This document shows, piece by piece, positions 53,463 through 63,344 of a stretch of 64,000 nucleotides of DNA (positions are counted from its first letter, which is position 1; every line of letters begins with the position of its first letter). A program made the translations under genes and the position numbers. Below the pieces are notes generated by a model. The model saw only the letters and a list, made by a program, of their open reading frames with translations. It ran no database searches and was not told the DNA's origin. This stretch comes from Eremothecium cymbalariae DBVPG#7215. Lineage: Eukaryota; Ascomycota; Saccharomycetes; Saccharomycetales; Saccharomycetaceae. The DNA is taken from assembly GCF_000235365.1 (NCBI RefSeq), contig NC_016450.1:310001-374000 (forward strand), written 5' to 3'.

Positions 53463-54461
53463 ATGTTGAGAAGGATATTGCATTATAACCGCCTGCGTGC
53501 GGATAATTCCCGTGTAATAATGCCACATTTTTCAAGACGGTGGTATGCTTCTGATCCAATAAAGAATACTAAGGAGCTGGAATCACCGGAGCGTTTGATT
53601 AAGAGATCTAGCATGGCTGCTGAGCCGTTAGATTTTTCTAATAACGCGCCTGTGAATCGTGTGAAGAAAAGACCGCTGCTGTCAGATTCCAAGTATGAAT
53701 CCAAGGAATATCAGCTGCCCAAGTGGAAAGAAGCGTTTGCTGAATTAGTGTTGCGTGTATTTAGGTTGGATATGGATAAAATTAGGGCAGGTCCAGTTTC
53801 AGGTTCTTACTACTATGCTTTATGTAAGGAGCAGGGGTTGCAGTTTGAGAATGAGCCTTTGTCTAAAACAGCGCGATTCTTCTATGAAGATTTGAAGTTA
53901 CCACGTACCTTTTCTCAATGGTTCCAGATTGCGATATTGCATGAATGGCTGCTTTTTGTACGGATGAGAGGGATGCCCTTCAAATATGGGAAAAATTATC
54001 AGCAAAAATTGGTGGATAGAACATTTTCCGACATTGAACTGAGGTTAGTTGAAGAAATGAATGTAAATTCTGGAAGAATTAGGGACCAATACTTGAAGGA
54101 TTTCCATTCCCAATTGCGTGGTGCCGTTTTATCCTATGATGAAGGGTTCTTCACGGATGATGCTACCTTGGCCGCTGCTTTATGGAGAAATTTATTTGGT
54201 GGTAGGAAAAACGTGGATATAATCCACTTGGAAGCTATGGTAAGATATGTACGTTCACAGTTGTATGTTTTAAGCAAAATGTCAGATCGTGATTTTGCTT
54301 TGGGCAATTTCAAATTTGTTCCACCTGATGAGGCTGTCGAATTGCTGACTCCAACTCAGGAAGGTGAGATTAGAAAAAAGGTCATTGAGAAGTATGAGCT
54401 AATTGACAAGGATCCAAATACGTTACCAAGTCAAAGGAGTAAATTATCTTATAAAAACTGA
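53463..54461 (+). CDS. CBP3: Cytochrome b translation/assembly factor Cbp3
   Basis: Cbp3 with Cbp6 binds the mitoribosome exit and newly made cytochrome b at the start of complex III assembly (family knowledge). The ATG at 53463 gives 332 residues (yeast 335). The first 45 are a typical mitochondrial presequence rich in Arg and hydroxyl residues (MLRRILHYNRLRADNSRVI). The ubiquinol-cytochrome c chaperone domain covers about 140-290: FSQWFQIAILHEWLLFVRMR, then DQYLKDFHSQLRGAVLSYDE and FTDDATLAAALWRNLFGG. Codons upstream from the TTG would hide the presequence, so the ATG is preferred. It is convergent with THI6. Confidence 0.95.
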   Translation: MLRRILHYNRLRADNSRVIMPHFSRRWYASDPIKNTKELESPERLIKRSSMAAEPLDFSNNAPVNRVKKRPLLSDSKYESKEYQLPKWKEAFAELVLRVFRLDMDKIRAGPVSGSYYYALCKEQGLQFENEPLSKTARFFYEDLKLPRTFSQWFQIAILHEWLLFVRMRGMPFKYGKNYQQKLVDRTFSDIELRLVEEMNVNSGRIRDQYLKDFHSQLRGAVLSYDEGFFTDDATLAAALWRNLFGGRKNVDIIHLEAMVRYVRSQLYVLSKMSDRDFALGNFKFVPPDEAVELLTPTQEGEIRKKVIEKYELIDKDPNTLPSQRSKLSYKN

Positions 54462-54557
54462 TCCCTCGGTGAAAAAAATCATTAACAATCCTTATATAAT
54501 TGTAAATCACATTGTAAATAATTTTACACAACATTATAATCACTATAAAAAGATCAA

Positions 54558-56204
54558 TCAAACTCTTCTAATCAGAATATCACATCCTAACAATTGGGAT
54601 ATCAACTCTTCCCTCTCACACCGAGCCAGCATGTACAGGGCGTCAAGAAGCTCTGTCTGATAACTACCATTGCCCTTTGCGCGTTGAGATGCTATTCTCC
54701 CAGCTGCTTTATAGATGACAGCAGCGGCAATAACAGCATGATATACTGAGTGTAAGTCAGAAATAGCACCTAGAATAGACGCTATAACTGTTCCCAATGA
54801 ACAACCAGTAGCAGTAACACTTGAAATTATCGGAAAAGACCCTGCATGAATCACATATGTGGGCAAATCCTGCGGCTTAAGATAATTACCCTGCGTCAAA
54901 TTAAAGTTATAACCTAATGATCCATCTACAATAATATCATGCTCGCCAGTCAGTACAACAACTGTTCTATAACGATAGGCTACATTCCGTGCAGAACAAA
55001 TCAATGCACTTATATCTTTCCCTACATCACTAGCATCAACACCGCGTGTGGTGGCGACACTTAAACAATCCAAAGACGAAATTTCTCCAGCATTGCCCTT
55101 AATACAGGTGAATTGGGCACCCTTCAATATCTGATTATTCAAATCAAACCTAACTTTGGTTGCTGAATAACCAGCAGGATCAAATACAATGGGCAGTTTA
55201 GCATCATTATAAGCTTTTGCTGCATTTAGGCACGAATCTAACGGCAGAATAGTCCCTGTATTAATGAATAAAGAACCATACTTAATCCGTGCGAGGTCGT
55301 AACATTCCGCAGCATTTGAAGTAATGATTGGAGAGCCTCCTAATGCCAGAGATATGTTTGCAGCTAAATTTTCATGAACACGATTAGTGATATGCACTAC
55401 TAATGGTGACCTTCCCGATACCAAATGAAGATAGTCAGTGACTTCTTGAACATTGATCTCATGTGAACTTGCGATGCTACCAGTAGCACTAGCACTAATA
55501 TAAGGATAGCGCCCAGAATCCAAAACCTTTCTCAAGCTTACCGTTGCAGATAACGCATCTGTACTTGCCATAATTTCACTCACAACAGCGATACCGTCAG
55601 TAGCTCTTCTGCCACTCGTGCTAGCGCTTTGAAGTAAAACTCTTGCAACGTTATTCAAGTGTATGCCGCCAATGAGAACAGATCTACACCATGATGCATC
55701 ACATTTCTCTAGCGCATCCAAAATAGTTATAGCACCATCAGTGCCCATAGGGTGTTTTTTTGGATTCTTTTTGGTCGCAGTAGAGAATATCATACCTATA
55801 CCAATGTAATCTACACACCCTGGGCCCCATTCTGCCAACTGCTCAACTTCATGGGAGTACCCAACACTGAGACCAATAATCTTTTTAGGTCCTAGCAACT
55901 TCCTCACAACAGGAACTGGTATATCTGACTGCCCCACATGGACACCATCTGCGTCTACTGCTAGTGCAATATCTACTCTGTCATTAATAATCAATGGAAC
56001 ATTATACCTGGAACAGAGATCCTTTAATCTGTAAGCTTTCTCCAAAAATTCCTTAGACTCACACTCCTTTTCTCTTAACTGAACTAAAGTTACACCACCC
56101 TTCAAAGCTGACTCAACCTGATGCTCAAATGACTTCCCATCTGGCAACATATCTGAATCGGTTACCAGATATAGTCTGTAATTTACATCACATTTCTCAA
56201 TCAT
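54558..56204 (-). CDS. THI6: Bifunctional thiamine-phosphate synthase / hydroxyethylthiazole kinase
   Basis: Thi6 phosphorylates hydroxyethylthiazole and then couples it to hydroxymethylpyrimidine diphosphate to make thiamine phosphate (family knowledge). The ATG at 56204 gives 548 residues (yeast 540), beginning MIEKCDVNYRLYLVTDSDML; a longer frame opens at a TTG. The ThiE-like TIM barrel occupies about 8-230: LVQLREKECES, PLIINDRVDIALAVDADGVH, YIGIGMIFSTATKKNP. The ThiM-like kinase occupies about 255-530: VHITNRVHENLAANISLALG and the catalytic SVTATGCSLGTVIASILG loop. The fused order matches other yeasts. It is divergent from LEA1. Confidence 0.96.
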   Translation of the reverse strand: MIEKCDVNYRLYLVTDSDMLPDGKSFEHQVESALKGGVTLVQLREKECESKEFLEKAYRLKDLCSRYNVPLIINDRVDIALAVDADGVHVGQSDIPVPVVRKLLGPKKIIGLSVGYSHEVEQLAEWGPGCVDYIGIGMIFSTATKKNPKKHPMGTDGAITILDALEKCDASWCRSVLIGGIHLNNVARVLLQSASTSGRRATDGIAVVSEIMASTDALSATVSLRKVLDSGRYPYISASATGSIASSHEINVQEVTDYLHLVSGRSPLVVHITNRVHENLAANISLALGGSPIITSNAAECYDLARIKYGSLFINTGTILPLDSCLNAAKAYNDAKLPIVFDPAGYSATKVRFDLNNQILKGAQFTCIKGNAGEISSLDCLSVATTRGVDASDVGKDISALICSARNVAYRYRTVVVLTGEHDIIVDGSLGYNFNLTQGNYLKPQDLPTYVIHAGSFPIISSVTATGCSLGTVIASILGAISDLHSVYHAVIAAAVIYKAAGRIASQRAKGNGSYQTELLDALYMLARCEREELISQLLGCDILIRRV

Positions 56205-56424
56205 TTTTACCACTAAGTTCAGCTGTGAAGACAACTTTCAAGGTAAAAGGGCATATTAACCCAGATAATGCCCTTTATATCCATGCTGCTGTGCTTACAA
56301 CATTTTCCGACATTTTAATGGATTTTTCTTTTAGAGGATATCTTCAACAATCTTTTAAAGTAAAAATGTAATCAGTTAAAGTTAGTAACTCGCAATACAG
56401 CAAGAAGAGAAGACAAATAAATTA

Positions 56425-57129
56425 ATGAAACTGACTCATGCCGGTATCCTAGAAGCTCCAGTTTATTACGTGGATCATTTCCATAAGAAATATGACATAG
56501 ATAGAGTTGTTATTTTAAGAGATAAGAGTATTGTCAATGATCATGAAGTTATGCCTGAAACTCTAAAAATTCTTCCAGATTCAACAAATGTATTGGACTT
56601 CACACATAATAATCTGAATGAATTCCCGCCATTAGGTGATCACCTGTCCATCCACACGCTTCTTTTATCAAGAAACCAAATAAATAAATTGAATGGTTCA
56701 AGGCTGCCCAAGAACTTGAAAAATTTGGTTCTTGCGATGAACAGGATAGACAGTCCAGAACAACTTTATGGATTAAAAAGCAGTCCTAAGAGTTTGGAGA
56801 ACTTGAACTTACGTGGGAATATCGTTTGCCATTTAGCAGGATACAGAGAACTTGTTATTTCGTTGTGTCCTGGACTAAAGGTACTCGATGGGGAAAGAAT
56901 TACATTATCCGAGCGTAAATGTGTTACATCGGTAACACCCAGTGGCAGGCAACCAGCTGGACTTGTTTCCAAGGTGCTTCGATCAGATGAAAAAGAGATT
57001 CAACTAATGGATCATGTGTTCAATAAGTTGGATGCGTCTACCAAAGAGAAGGTCAAACAGCTACTTTCTCAGGCGACCACCTTAGCAGAAGTTGAAAGTC
57101 TCGAAAAGTTATTATCAGGTGGTGTATAA
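56425..57129 (+). CDS. LEA1: U2 snRNP protein A' (Lea1)
   Basis: Lea1 is the yeast U2A' protein, which with Msl1 binds stem-loop IV of U2 snRNA (family knowledge). The 234 residues (yeast 238) contain leucine-rich repeats at about 45-140: VLDFTHNNLNEFPPLG, IHTLLLSRNQINKLNG, LVLAMNRIDS, LENLNLRGN. The LRR cap ELVISLCPGLKVLDGERITL follows. The C-terminal part is helical. The first ATG (56425) starts MKLTHAGILEAPVYYVD, matching the family. The gene closes about 40 bases before the end of convergent SNT2. Confidence 0.95.
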   Translation: MKLTHAGILEAPVYYVDHFHKKYDIDRVVILRDKSIVNDHEVMPETLKILPDSTNVLDFTHNNLNEFPPLGDHLSIHTLLLSRNQINKLNGSRLPKNLKNLVLAMNRIDSPEQLYGLKSSPKSLENLNLRGNIVCHLAGYRELVISLCPGLKVLDGERITLSERKCVTSVTPSGRQPAGLVSKVLRSDEKEIQLMDHVFNKLDASTKEKVKQLLSQATTLAEVESLEKLLSGGV

Positions 57130-57172
57130 TTATATACATATATAAGCTTTTACTATACTTAGAATCAATATC

Positions 57173-60100
57173 TTACACATGTTCCAATATTCTCCGATTC
57201 GACATATCATTGTTGTGCCCATTGAGTCGTTGATTACTTTCAAGCGGCAGATTTGTTCCCATCGTTTGAACTACAACGTTAGTAGTGTCTAATGTCGGAC
57301 GAGGTAGGTTCCTCTTGCCATATCTTCCACCTTTCCTCCTTATTTTAGTAGACTGCTGGACGTGAAATTCCATAGAAAGTTTACTGGTGTCAATGCCTTC
57401 CAGTAGATTTTCACATAGACTTGGGGAGACAGAATTCTGCACTATAGGAAAAATGTCATCATCAATATCGCAGATATCTAAACTTCTATTTGAAGAAATA
57501 AAACAACCATGGCATATATTACCAAACCAGTGTATTGAAGTCTTTGTAGAGCAATGGATGCATTTATTATACGAAGGTTTTTCAACCTCCAGGGTGTTAT
57601 TCACTAAAGAGAATATGTTTGATTTTTCTTTACCGTAAGTAGTCCATAAGTTAAATTCATTTATTCTCAGCCCTATAGTTGTATATCCATTAACTGCTGA
57701 TGAAGATTTATAATTATCCAAAAAGTATTTCACCAAGGTTTGACCTGTTTTTAACTTGTAAGATAATGGTAGAGTATCAATAGAGAACTTTTCTTCATAA
57801 GAATGGTGAGAGCATATGATAGATGGTTTTATAGTATATCTTTCACCATTATCTTCGACTGATGGCAATATAACTGGGTTACTTTCGACATGAAACCTTC
57901 TAAAACAGAGAGTAAAGTTAGGTGAGTCTTGAGCACATGTAACATGGAATTCAAAACTACATTTTTCACACTGCACCAAACCTCCACCTAACATATTGCA
58001 AATGGCGCACTTTTTCCCATTATTTTCGAGCAGCGTTGCTCCCACATTGTAGAGAGGCTGGTAGTTGTTAACTAGGCCAAATTTTACATTTTCATTAAAC
58101 ATAGCACAAATAACATGGCACCAAGAGCCAGACACGTCCAACTTCAATGCATCTGGTACTGCTTTCCTTACCTTGCGCTTAGAGGAGTCATGATCGATTT
58201 CTCTTGCATGACAAAGTGAGCATTGATAATTCGTTGAAACCAGCGGGTTGCGATCATTTGAACAAGGATCACATAACCACGGGTAATCACTCGAAGGAAA
58301 ACCAGGTGCAAACCGTACTCCGTAGCAACATGGATGGATGTTCAAACCACAGTTATAACATGTCAATTCTACATCGTTTAATCCATCAAATTTATCCATG
58401 CATACACAACATATATCACGCGATTCAATTATATCTGCTACACTTGAACTTTCGACACTTGATGGCGGTGGCTTTGATTTTCTGCCAGCTTTTGGTGAAT
58501 AAATTAACATTTTAGACCTACCAGAAGTTTTGCTTGTGTCGCTATTGATATCATTCGAATTAGTGTTAATCCAACTACAATAGTGAGGATTGAGTTTATT
58601 ATATTCCTTCAGGATTCCATCATACCACTGGGTGTGCCGAACTATAGGTATATTGCTGTCATTCATTGGTTGTGTGCGGGCAAAATACGGACGTTGGTTG
58701 TTAGTGTTAAATTTAGCATCATTCATCGCTTTTAAAGACCCATTGATGCTGTTTGACTGCAACATTTCACCAAAAAGTTTATGATGTATAGATTCTGGAA
58801 TCCTGATATATTCAAACTGACTGTCAACAGTAATTTGCTCGGTTTCGTTATTATCTGCAATACCCGGCACTTGTAAAATAATAGATGAACCACTGTGTGA
58901 TTTTTGGATGTTGGTTCTGGGCTTCTTAGCCTTATGTAATTCATCAACCTGGTCATCCTCACAGCGTTTACAGATTATGGTATCTTTATGGTCCACATTT
59001 ATAGCCTGTATTAATTTATCCTGTTTGTCTTCGTTTTCAACTTTTGGCAACGTTGTGCAATTCTTTTGGATCCTTTGTTCTTTCTTCCTAATCTCTGCAG
59101 CACAATTGTCGATATAATTTTCTAATTCAGCCTGCATTTGTCCATTAGAGAACCCAGTGGTAGTTAATAATTTCTTGACTGACTTATTAAGTTGACCGTG
59201 CATGCTCATGCAGTTCCGTTTCATCTTCAATAGTTTCATTGGATTCGAGATCATACTAAAGCGTTGCTTTATAATAAGCTCCGTATCTTGAACTAATTCC
59301 CATTCCACCTGTTTCGAATGTGTCTGCTGAGAAGAAGATTTCATTATAGAGTCATTAGGGTCATCTAGCAGTTGAAGTAAACTGCTTTGTAGGTTATTTG
59401 TACTTGTCCCGTTCAATTTTTTTAGTACCTCCATAGGTTGCTGCCATCTTATGGCGTATCTTCTCCATAGGCGTGCACATCTGATGCATAAAGCTTCTAA
59501 TTTTTCTTCATTGCTCGGTACCAATTTCGATGGTAATTTATCGGAATTAATTGTCTTTTCATTAACGCCAATTTTCATTCTAGATTGAATATTTTCATCA
59601 TCAGAACCTCCTGTCACTCTATACCACAATGGTGAATAATCGACATCACAGAACATGCACTGAAAGGATGCTTTTACCTTGTTGATTTTTTCAGAGTCAA
59701 AACAAGAGTCATCAACGTGCCTCCACTGCCTGTCAGGGTTTTCAGTTTTGTCAGTAATACCTCGTTTTCTTGTCCTTGATTTTCTGCTGTCATTGTTCTC
59801 GTTTCTGATGTGCTGTATCCCCTTTTCATTCTTTTTCCTGCCTTTAAAGTTACCCCATATCCTCCTACCACTCTCTGTTTTCTTCCAAATGTAGTAGAAC
59901 CTAACAATCATCGACATCGGCTGTGTTTTAACTTTTTTGCAAACGGGATGAAGTTCACTACCATGTTCTGCAACCGCCTGTTCAAATCGCTTAACCTCCT
60001 CTTTAGTAAATGTAGGTTCTTTCAGAGAATCCCTTGTCATTTTGGCTTTACATTCGTTAAACCCAGCATCACAATTGTACTGATTGTCAACCAATGCCTT

Positions 60101-61609
60101 CATAGCCATATCTAGGAAATTAGTGGCTTGAGGAGTAATACCTAGCGATTTGGGCAGTTCATTGCTACAATGCTGTACGTAGTTGTCCACTTCATCTGCA
60201 GATATTTTTTCAGTATCCAATGCCCATAGCAATTGGGAAGTAGAATCTTCACCTCTTTCACCATCAGCACCATAATAGGGTCTTGGTACCCATTCAGATT
60301 CACTACATTCAGACCACTGGTTCTTACTTCCAATCCTTGAACACTTTAATGGATACGGAATTACCATGTCGACAGAAAGGCAGTCCTCTAAATGACATAT
60401 CAGCTTAGAGCCAAAATATTGGTACCAGCAATTAGGGCGATTCATACCGTTGCCAATTTGTGGGTAGGCTGCTTTTTCCAGATCCAAAGCTTGTTGTTTG
60501 ATAAGCTCACTGCCACAATCATCGTCTTGAATGGATTCATTGTTTTGTCTGAGAACACAAGTATAACAGATCCAGGACACACCTTTACCTGGCTTTCTAT
60601 CTAATGGGGGGTCCAAACAGTATAAATGCAAAGGTATTTTACATGTGTCGCATCTAATTGTTTGCGCAGGCTCACACCATTCCTTACAATGGCCACATTT
60701 CTGATCCCACAGTTCGGAACTTTTTTCAGATGTGAAGTCTTCTGCAAGAATATACTTTCTAATAAAGTTTACCAACGGGTACTTTACCTCTGTAAAGACG
60801 TATGGAAACCTTTCAGATAACCCTATTAGGTAGCTCGATTTAGGATTCAGTTTCAACAATTCTGCTGTACTCCAGACATCGTAATAACTCAGAAGATATC
60901 GATCGAATAATTGTTCAAATATGAAAACACTCGGCTTCATTGTATACTCTTCAAAATTTGAGCTAGAAATTTTTGATTTATGCAATACGGTACACTTCCC
61001 GCGGTAAGACTGAATCGGGCAAATATCATTGTGTAAAGAGGCATAAAGCAACCTTGGGTTGGCATTATGTGGGTTATCTTGGATATCACGAGCTCGATAG
61101 TACCAATTCATACATAATTGAAAGTACTTCGCAGGAAATACATGCGAAATACCCATTTGCACAGCAGAAATAATTTTCTCACGGAATTCTGGCTTCGCAA
61201 TAAACTCCACAATGCGTCCAACATAATACGGCTCACCTGGGGGTTCTGAAATCATGTATATATGCTCATTTTTCTTTAGAATAACATTTGATGAATTCAT
61301 GAGCACCTGCTCTTTGATATTTACAAAAGCTTCATCAAGATCTAAAATATTGGAAAACCTGCTGTGTTTTCTGAAAGTTGCAGGAAGAGATGGAATAAAA
61401 TTCCACGGTATTGTCTTGTCCTGAAGAAACCTCTGATATTTAAAAGCAAGAGATTTTTGTTTCCCAGATGTTTTATTACTACCCTTAACCTTGCTCTTTT
61501 CTAACTGCTTAATCCTTTTAGCCAATTCTGCATCTGCCTTCCTTTCATCATAATTTATTCGTTTTACTGTCGTACGTCTTTTATTGGATGAACTTTGCGA
61601 ATCAGACAT
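57173..61609 (-). CDS. SNT2: Snt2 BAH/PHD/SANT chromatin protein
   Basis: Snt2 is the platform of the Snt2-Ecm5-Rpd3 complex that reshapes transcription under oxidative and nutrient stress, and also acts as a histone E3 ligase component (family knowledge). The 1478 residues (yeast 1403) show a basic N-terminus, a BAH domain (about 110-245), PHD1 (305-351, CGHCKEWCEP to WICYTC), a SANT domain (about 536-590, FTKEEVKRFEQAVAEHGSEL), and a GATA-like zinc finger split by an insert (CMFCDVDYSPLWYRVTGG about 650, CIRCARLWRRYA about 710). PHD2 begins near 1066 (CCVCMDKFDGLNDVELTCYN), and an extended PHD follows (CSLCHAREID near 1130, through CAICNMLGGGLVQCEKC). ECM5, encoding its partner, lies 41 kb away in this same window. 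Confidence 0.95.
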   Translation of the reverse strand: MSDSQSSSNKRRTTVKRINYDERKADAELAKRIKQLEKSKVKGSNKTSGKQKSLAFKYQRFLQDKTIPWNFIPSLPATFRKHSRFSNILDLDEAFVNIKEQVLMNSSNVILKKNEHIYMISEPPGEPYYVGRIVEFIAKPEFREKIISAVQMGISHVFPAKYFQLCMNWYYRARDIQDNPHNANPRLLYASLHNDICPIQSYRGKCTVLHKSKISSSNFEEYTMKPSVFIFEQLFDRYLLSYYDVWSTAELLKLNPKSSYLIGLSERFPYVFTEVKYPLVNFIRKYILAEDFTSEKSSELWDQKCGHCKEWCEPAQTIRCDTCKIPLHLYCLDPPLDRKPGKGVSWICYTCVLRQNNESIQDDDCGSELIKQQALDLEKAAYPQIGNGMNRPNCWYQYFGSKLICHLEDCLSVDMVIPYPLKCSRIGSKNQWSECSESEWVPRPYYGADGERGEDSTSQLLWALDTEKISADEVDNYVQHCSNELPKSLGITPQATNFLDMAMKALVDNQYNCDAGFNECKAKMTRDSLKEPTFTKEEVKRFEQAVAEHGSELHPVCKKVKTQPMSMIVRFYYIWKKTESGRRIWGNFKGRKKNEKGIQHIRNENNDSRKSRTRKRGITDKTENPDRQWRHVDDSCFDSEKINKVKASFQCMFCDVDYSPLWYRVTGGSDDENIQSRMKIGVNEKTINSDKLPSKLVPSNEEKLEALCIRCARLWRRYAIRWQQPMEVLKKLNGTSTNNLQSSLLQLLDDPNDSIMKSSSQQTHSKQVEWELVQDTELIIKQRFSMISNPMKLLKMKRNCMSMHGQLNKSVKKLLTTTGFSNGQMQAELENYIDNCAAEIRKKEQRIQKNCTTLPKVENEDKQDKLIQAINVDHKDTIICKRCEDDQVDELHKAKKPRTNIQKSHSGSSIILQVPGIADNNETEQITVDSQFEYIRIPESIHHKLFGEMLQSNSINGSLKAMNDAKFNTNNQRPYFARTQPMNDSNIPIVRHTQWYDGILKEYNKLNPHYCSWINTNSNDINSDTSKTSGRSKMLIYSPKAGRKSKPPPSSVESSSVADIIESRDICCVCMDKFDGLNDVELTCYNCGLNIHPCCYGVRFAPGFPSSDYPWLCDPCSNDRNPLVSTNYQCSLCHAREIDHDSSKRKVRKAVPDALKLDVSGSWCHVICAMFNENVKFGLVNNYQPLYNVGATLLENNGKKCAICNMLGGGLVQCEKCSFEFHVTCAQDSPNFTLCFRRFHVESNPVILPSVEDNGERYTIKPSIICSHHSYEEKFSIDTLPLSYKLKTGQTLVKYFLDNYKSSSAVNGYTTIGLRINEFNLWTTYGKEKSNIFSLVNNTLEVEKPSYNKCIHCSTKTSIHWFGNICHGCFISSNRSLDICDIDDDIFPIVQNSVSPSLCENLLEGIDTSKLSMEFHVQQSTKIRRKGGRYGKRNLPRPTLDTTNVVVQTMGTNLPLESNQRLNGHNNDMSNRRILEHV

Positions 61610-61868
61610 AGTTCCACTTATCCAATCTTAATAGGAACAGTTAATTGGTACCAAACCTCCTTCCAACCTCTTGGAACTAATACTATTTAACTACCAGTAG
61701 TTTGTATGAATAATTTAGTAGCATGTTGTATCAAAAAATTTCCTTTTGAAGCTAAAACATGTTTTCGCTCGTCACGGAAACCGAATTACAAGTTAGCAGT
61801 TGATAATGCTTTGTGAACTAGTGTTAAAGATCAATATTCGAATAATATACTAGGGGCAGATTTATTCT
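61610..61868. promoter_or_regulatory. Divergent SNT2/CEG1 promoter
   Basis: A 259-base AT-rich space shared by two divergent genes. No specific factor site is recognised. Confidence 0.5.
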
Positions 61869-63254
61869 ATGGACTCCAGACAAACACTAGAGATTCCTGG
61901 GATTAGGCAATCCGGCAATGTCACGAACGACCTTAGGTTGATAATTTGTAAATTGTTAAATTCAACTAAACCTGCAAAAACGTTTCCTGGATCTCAGCCA
62001 GTTTCCTTCCAGCATGTTGATATTGAGGAGAAGTTATTGGTGCGGGACTATTATGTGTGTGAAAAGACCGATGGACTACGTACACTGATGCTTATAATAG
62101 TGAATCCGGTTACTAAAGAGCAAGGGTGTTTTCTAGTTGATAGAGAGAATAATTATTATCTGATTAATGGGTTTAGATTTCCAAGGTTACCTAGAGCAAA
62201 TAAAAAAGAGTTATTAGAAACTTTTCAAGATGGTACACTAATTGATGGTGAGCTTGTGATGCAAACAAATCCTATGACGAAGATCAATGAATTGCGTTAT
62301 CTTATGTTCGATTGTCTAGCTATTAATGGTCGATCATTGGTGCAGTCTCCAACTAGTTCTAGGTTGGCACATTTAGGTAAGGAGTTCTTTAAGCCGTACT
62401 ATGATCTTCGTTCCGTGTATCCAGACCATTGCTCAAATTTCCCGTTTAAACTATCTATGAAGCATATGAACTTCAGTTATGATTTGGTTAAGATTGCTTC
62501 TACGCTAGACAAGCTGCCTCATGTCTCTGATGGACTGATTTTCACTCCTGTGAATACTTCCTACAATGTTGGTGGTAAAGATTCCAATTTATTAAAGTGG
62601 AAACCTCAACAAGAAAACACAGTGGATTTTAAAGTGATTCTTGGAATTCCGTTGGTGGAAGATGAATCGCTTCCAAAGAAGGACAAGAATAGATTTTACT
62701 ACAACTTTGATGTAAAGCCCTCATTCCATTTATATGTTTGGCAAGGGGGACCAGACATCAACAATAGACTTCACGATTTTGATCAGCCATTTTCTAAAAA
62801 GGAATTCGAAGTTTTGGATAGAACTTATAAGGAATTTGCAGAGCTTCAGATAGGCGATGAGCAGTGGGTACAGCTGAAATCCCTCGAACAGCCATTAAAT
62901 GGTAGAATTGTCGAATGTTCCAAAGATCAAGAAACAGGCGAATGGAAATTGCTTCGTTTCAGGGATGACAAGTTGAATGGTAATCATATATCTGTTGTTC
63001 AAAAGGTGTTAGAAAGTATTAGTGATTCTGTAAAACTGGAAGATTTAGAACAAATTGCACCTCAAATGAGATCTAATTGGGAGGCAAGAACATCAGAGAA
63101 AAAACGAAGTTTATCTAGTGTCTACATGCCAGCCCCAAACCCCCCACCACCCATCAATCGGGAAAAGGAACAGCCCAAGTATGTGGACGATGGTGACTGG
63201 TCTGATGAAGAGGAACATGTTTTGCAAGGTGCAAAAAAAATCAGAACGGAATAG
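61869..63254 (+). CDS. CEG1: mRNA capping enzyme guanylyltransferase
   Basis: Ceg1 transfers GMP from GTP to the diphosphate end of nascent mRNA, working with the triphosphatase Cet1 on RNA polymerase II (family knowledge). The 461 residues (yeast 459) contain the nucleotidyltransferase motifs: motif I EKTDG with the GMP-accepting Lys66, motif III (DGELVMQ), motif IIIa (RYLMFDCLAINGRS), motif IV (DGLIFTPV), motif V (LLKWKPQ) and the OB-fold end with motif VI-type KLLRFRDDKLNGNH. The C-terminal tail (PNPPPPINREKEQ, then an acidic stretch) is disordered. The first ATG at 61869 fits the family start. Confidence 0.97.
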   Translation: MDSRQTLEIPGIRQSGNVTNDLRLIICKLLNSTKPAKTFPGSQPVSFQHVDIEEKLLVRDYYVCEKTDGLRTLMLIIVNPVTKEQGCFLVDRENNYYLINGFRFPRLPRANKKELLETFQDGTLIDGELVMQTNPMTKINELRYLMFDCLAINGRSLVQSPTSSRLAHLGKEFFKPYYDLRSVYPDHCSNFPFKLSMKHMNFSYDLVKIASTLDKLPHVSDGLIFTPVNTSYNVGGKDSNLLKWKPQQENTVDFKVILGIPLVEDESLPKKDKNRFYYNFDVKPSFHLYVWQGGPDINNRLHDFDQPFSKKEFEVLDRTYKEFAELQIGDEQWVQLKSLEQPLNGRIVECSKDQETGEWKLLRFRDDKLNGNHISVVQKVLESISDSVKLEDLEQIAPQMRSNWEARTSEKKRSLSSVYMPAPNPPPPINREKEQPKYVDDGDWSDEEEHVLQGAKKIRTE

Positions 63255-63344
63255 TTGGAGTCTCAGATTCCTGAAATTATTTAATTATTTCGTGCGTATG
63301 TAAAATTCATTATGTACAGAGGAAGGTTGATATTTATTTACATT